A stretch of DNA of 14,066 nucleotides from JAADHY01 sp964428935 (lineage in GTDB: Bacteria; Planctomycetota; Planctomycetia; Planctomycetales; Planctomycetaceae). Numbering within the stretch: the first letter of the stretch is position 1; the number at the start of each line of letters is the position of its first letter. The position numbers were made by a program, and so were the translations under genes. Of the stretch, positions 13,409 to 14,066 are shown in pieces. Below the pieces are notes generated by a model. That model searched no databases. It was not told where the DNA came from and saw only the letters and a list, made by a program, of their open reading frames with translations. The stretch is taken from contig CAYSAG010000122.1 in the NCBI GenBank assembly GCA_964428935.1, positions 1 through 14,066 on the forward strand. Reading direction: 5' to 3'.

Positions 13409-14066
13409 ATGGGACTTTTCGACAAACTGAAAAAAGGACTGCAAAAGACAAAAGAGTTTCTGCGGCGAGACGTCCGCGACCTGTTCAAAGCCGGCGAAAT
13501 TTTGGACGAGGAACTGCTGGAACAGTTCGAGGCACAGATGCTCAAGACCGACATGGGGGTCACGGCCACGTCGGAGCTGATTGAGGAACTGCGCGAAAAG
13601 CACTTGGGGCGAATCATTGTCGTCGACGAAATTTGGCGAACCATCAAGGACAAGCTGAAGTCGTTGCTTCGCGGCTCCGGCGACATCCGTTGGGACCCGA
13701 ACGACCCCCTGTCACCTCTGAACTTTGCCGACGACGGACCCACGGTGTTCCTGGTCGCCGGAGTGAACGGCGTGGGCAAAACCACGACCATTGCCAAGCT
13801 GGGCTACTTGCTCAAGCAGAACGGAAAGAGCGTCATTCTGGCGGCCGGAGACACCTTTCGAGCGGCGGCGGTCGAGCAATTGACCAAGTGGGCCGAACGA
13901 TTGCAGTGCCCGATTGTCACCCGACCTGGCGGGTCAGACCCGGCCGCTGTTGCGTACGCGGCGTGCGAACAGGCTTTGCAAGAAGGAATCGACTGCGTCA
14001 TTGTCGACACGGCCGGGCGTCTGCAAACCCACAAAAACCTGATGCTCGAGCTGGGCAAGATTTACC
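13409..14066 (+). CDS. ftsY: Signal recognition particle receptor FtsY, N-terminal part (runs off right edge)
   Basis: SRP-receptor GTPase that docks SRP-bound ribosomes at the inner membrane and pairs its GTPase with Ffh. The first 219 residues are visible. The protein begins at once with an amphipathic basic helix (MGLFDKLKKGLQKTKEFLRR) that leads into the N domain. There is no long acidic A domain as in E. coli FtsY, so membrane contact probably rests on this helix. The G domain shows G1 GVNGVGKT (118-125), DTFRAAAVEQL (148-158) and G3 DTAGR (200-204). FtsY is preferred over Ffh because of the N-terminal wording and the DPNDPLSPLNF linker (97-106). Start ATG 13409 has GAGAGGA (13391-13397) about 11 bases upstream. 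The rest of the G domain is outside the window. Confidence 0.96.
   Translation, partial: MGLFDKLKKGLQKTKEFLRRDVRDLFKAGEILDEELLEQFEAQMLKTDMGVTATSELIEELREKHLGRIIVVDEIWRTIKDKLKSLLRGSGDIRWDPNDPLSPLNFADDGPTVFLVAGVNGVGKTTTIAKLGYLLKQNGKSVILAAGDTFRAAAVEQLTKWAERLQCPIVTRPGGSDPAAVAYAACEQALQEGIDCVIVDTAGRLQTHKNLMLELGKIY

Overview
The window is GC-rich (roughly two thirds G+C by eye) and bacterial. It most likely comes from a member of the Planctomycetota. The grounds are two secreted formylglycine sulfatases, a sialate-O-acetylesterase-type esterase, an unusual large secreted protein, and an FtsY that begins directly with a short amphipathic helix and N domain. The phylum call is inference from gene content and protein style; no rRNA or other marker is present.

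Layout. From about 9540 down to the left edge, five genes lie on the minus strand. In transcription order they are: an 897-aa secreted protein of unknown function with a beta-rich N-terminal half and a probable alpha/alpha-toroid C-terminal half (9540-6847); a cytoplasmic protein of about eight 34-residue TPR units fused to a GT9-like domain (6637-4682); a secreted sialate O-acetylesterase family protein (4287-2704); an iduronate-2-sulfatase-like sulfatase (2553-1066); and the N-terminal part of a second sulfatase that runs off the left edge (778-1). Gaps between them are 150-394 bases, so they form a co-oriented cluster rather than a tightly overlapping operon. From 9947 rightward three genes lie on the plus strand: the ribosome-associated GTPase HflX (9947-11320), rhamnulokinase (11606-13099) and a truncated FtsY (13409 to the right edge).

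How the genes may work together. The two sulfatases, the deacetylase-type esterase and the large secreted protein together look like a set for stripping sulfate and acetyl groups from a complex glycan. Rhamnulokinase could feed deoxysugar from such a glycan into central metabolism, but it sits on the other strand beyond hflX and the link is speculative. hflX and ftsY are housekeeping genes.

Sequence-level signal. I find no GATC site in the whole window. The trinucleotides GAT and ATC are both rare, and Ile is encoded mostly by ATT rather than ATC, the reverse of what a GC-rich genome normally shows. No tRNA, rRNA, CRISPR array, insertion sequence or riboswitch was recognised.
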